Below are positions 63,510 to 64,000 of a stretch of 64,000 bases of DNA, in pieces. The position numbers and the translations under genes were made by a program. The stretch spans positions 1 through 64,000 of the forward strand of contig MKVQ01000033.1 of assembly GCA_001899635.1 (NCBI GenBank), in the 5' to 3' direction. Source of the stretch: Myxococcales bacterium 68-20 (GTDB lineage: Bacteria; Myxococcota_A; Polyangia; Polyangiales; Polyangiaceae). Below the pieces are notes generated by a model that was not told where the DNA came from, ran no database searches, and worked only from the letters and a program-made list of their open reading frames with translations. Each line of letters starts with the position of its first letter. The first letter of the stretch is position 1.

Positions 63510-64000
63510 ATGACTGGTCGAGCACGGTTCGCGCGTCGCGCGCTCCGTCGTCATCTCTCGGTGACGACGGTTCTTCCTCTGCTCGTCGCCTGTTCGGACG
63601 CATCGCCGTCCTCTCCGAGCTCGCCGACTCCCGATGAACCCACGGACGATTCGCCGCCATCGTTCGATCCGGCGCCATGTGCGCATCTTGTCGGGGGTGG
63701 AAGGGGCGAGCACTCCCTCGCCTCCGATCTCGGCCGCGCACACGCCCTCGCTCGGTACTTCTCCGTCGAGACCAAACCACGAGAGACGGACGCCAAGCTC
63801 GCCGACGCGCTCGACACGATCTCGCCCAATTCTCCCGACGCGGTGAAGGGCTACGCGCAGCGGCTCTCCGGCGCCTGTTTCGCAGCTGCCGGCGCGCAAG
63901 CTCTCGGTCCTTCGAGCGTGACCATGCACGACGGCGTCGCGGTCGTCGTGCCCGGGACCGGCGATCTGCCGCCGATCACCAACGCGAAGTCCGTCGCGGT
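63510..64000 (+). CDS. Lipoprotein, 3' end cut by the window
   Basis: The frame from the ATG at 63510 stays open to the last base (163 codons). The signal sequence has an Arg-rich n-region and lipobox 'LLVAC' at about residue 28, then a Ser/Pro/Asp linker. The start of the mature domain includes 'ARYFSVETKPRETDAKLADA' and 'VTMHDGVAVVVPGTG'. Too short for a family call. Confidence 0.6.
   Translation, partial: MTGRARFARRALRRHLSVTTVLPLLVACSDASPSSPSSPTPDEPTDDSPPSFDPAPCAHLVGGGRGEHSLASDLGRAHALARYFSVETKPRETDAKLADALDTISPNSPDAVKGYAQRLSGACFAAAGAQALGPSSVTMHDGVAVVVPGTGDLPPITNAKSVA

Overview
The base composition is very GC-rich and the protein repertoire is typical of Myxococcota, most likely an order Polyangiales relative such as Labilithrix or Sorangium. 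The signs are many lipoproteins with Asp/Ala/Pro-rich linkers, MYXO-CTERM-like C-terminal anchors, Hanks-type Ser/Thr kinases with HRDVNPSN catalytic loops, Cys-rich 'NCGACG' proteins, RCC1-repeat lipoproteins and IgGFc-binding-domain proteins. The species call is inference; there is no rRNA or marker gene here. I found no tRNA, rRNA or CRISPR array.

Layout. 0.3-9.7 kb: a MATE exporter, a small lipoprotein, a 1927-residue DUF3686-type 'DNA repair' AAA ATPase with a PilZ-like tail, a CopD-like membrane protein and a LamG-like lipoprotein. 9.9-14.0 kb: a translationally coupled pair, an OmpA-family protein with thrombospondin type-3 repeats followed by a Cys-rich, DUF11-containing MYXO-CTERM protein; the layout recalls TraB/TraA of myxobacterial outer-membrane exchange. 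14.5-20.3 kb: a flotillin, a trypsin-fold protein lacking its catalytic residues, an MpaB-type (DUF2236) oxygenase and a YqiJ/NfeD-like membrane protein with an octad repeat. 20.4-28.0 kb: a minimal K+-channel-like protein, a Bax inhibitor-1 homologue, a membrane zinc-finger protein, two lipoproteins, an L,D-transpeptidase and a Ser/Thr kinase.

28.4-36.6 kb holds the most striking operon: an ECF sigma factor, a membrane anti-sigma-like protein and five secreted lipoproteins (NCGACG-repeat, two beta-propeller-like, RCC1-repeat, IgGFc-binding). Six junctions overlap, five of them by 4 bases (ATGA or GTGA) and one by 26 bases. An outer-membrane-like protein and a membrane protein with a duplicated motif lie just upstream on the same strand. 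This looks like a self-contained regulated cell-surface system.

39-53.3 kb is mostly metabolism and envelope: esterase, metal-binding lipoprotein, tautomerase, a PhaC-like hydrolase/acyl-CoA-ligase fusion, malic enzyme, a nucleotidyltransferase toxin-antitoxin-like pair, a collagen-like Tat lipoprotein, a CAP-domain lipoprotein, an organophosphate-type MFS transporter and an Old Yellow Enzyme.

53.4-61 kb is an accessory island. Decayed IS91-like and IS66 transposase fragments surround a HAD phosphatase. Beyond them lie an unknown 384-residue protein, an 853-residue HsdR-N nuclease/P-loop ATPase fusion and a divergent Ser/Thr kinase with a C-terminal zinc ribbon, together a plausible undescribed phage-defence module. 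The window ends with a hypothetical protein, a 42-bp tandem repeat, a PhyH-family dioxygenase and a lipoprotein gene cut by the window edge.
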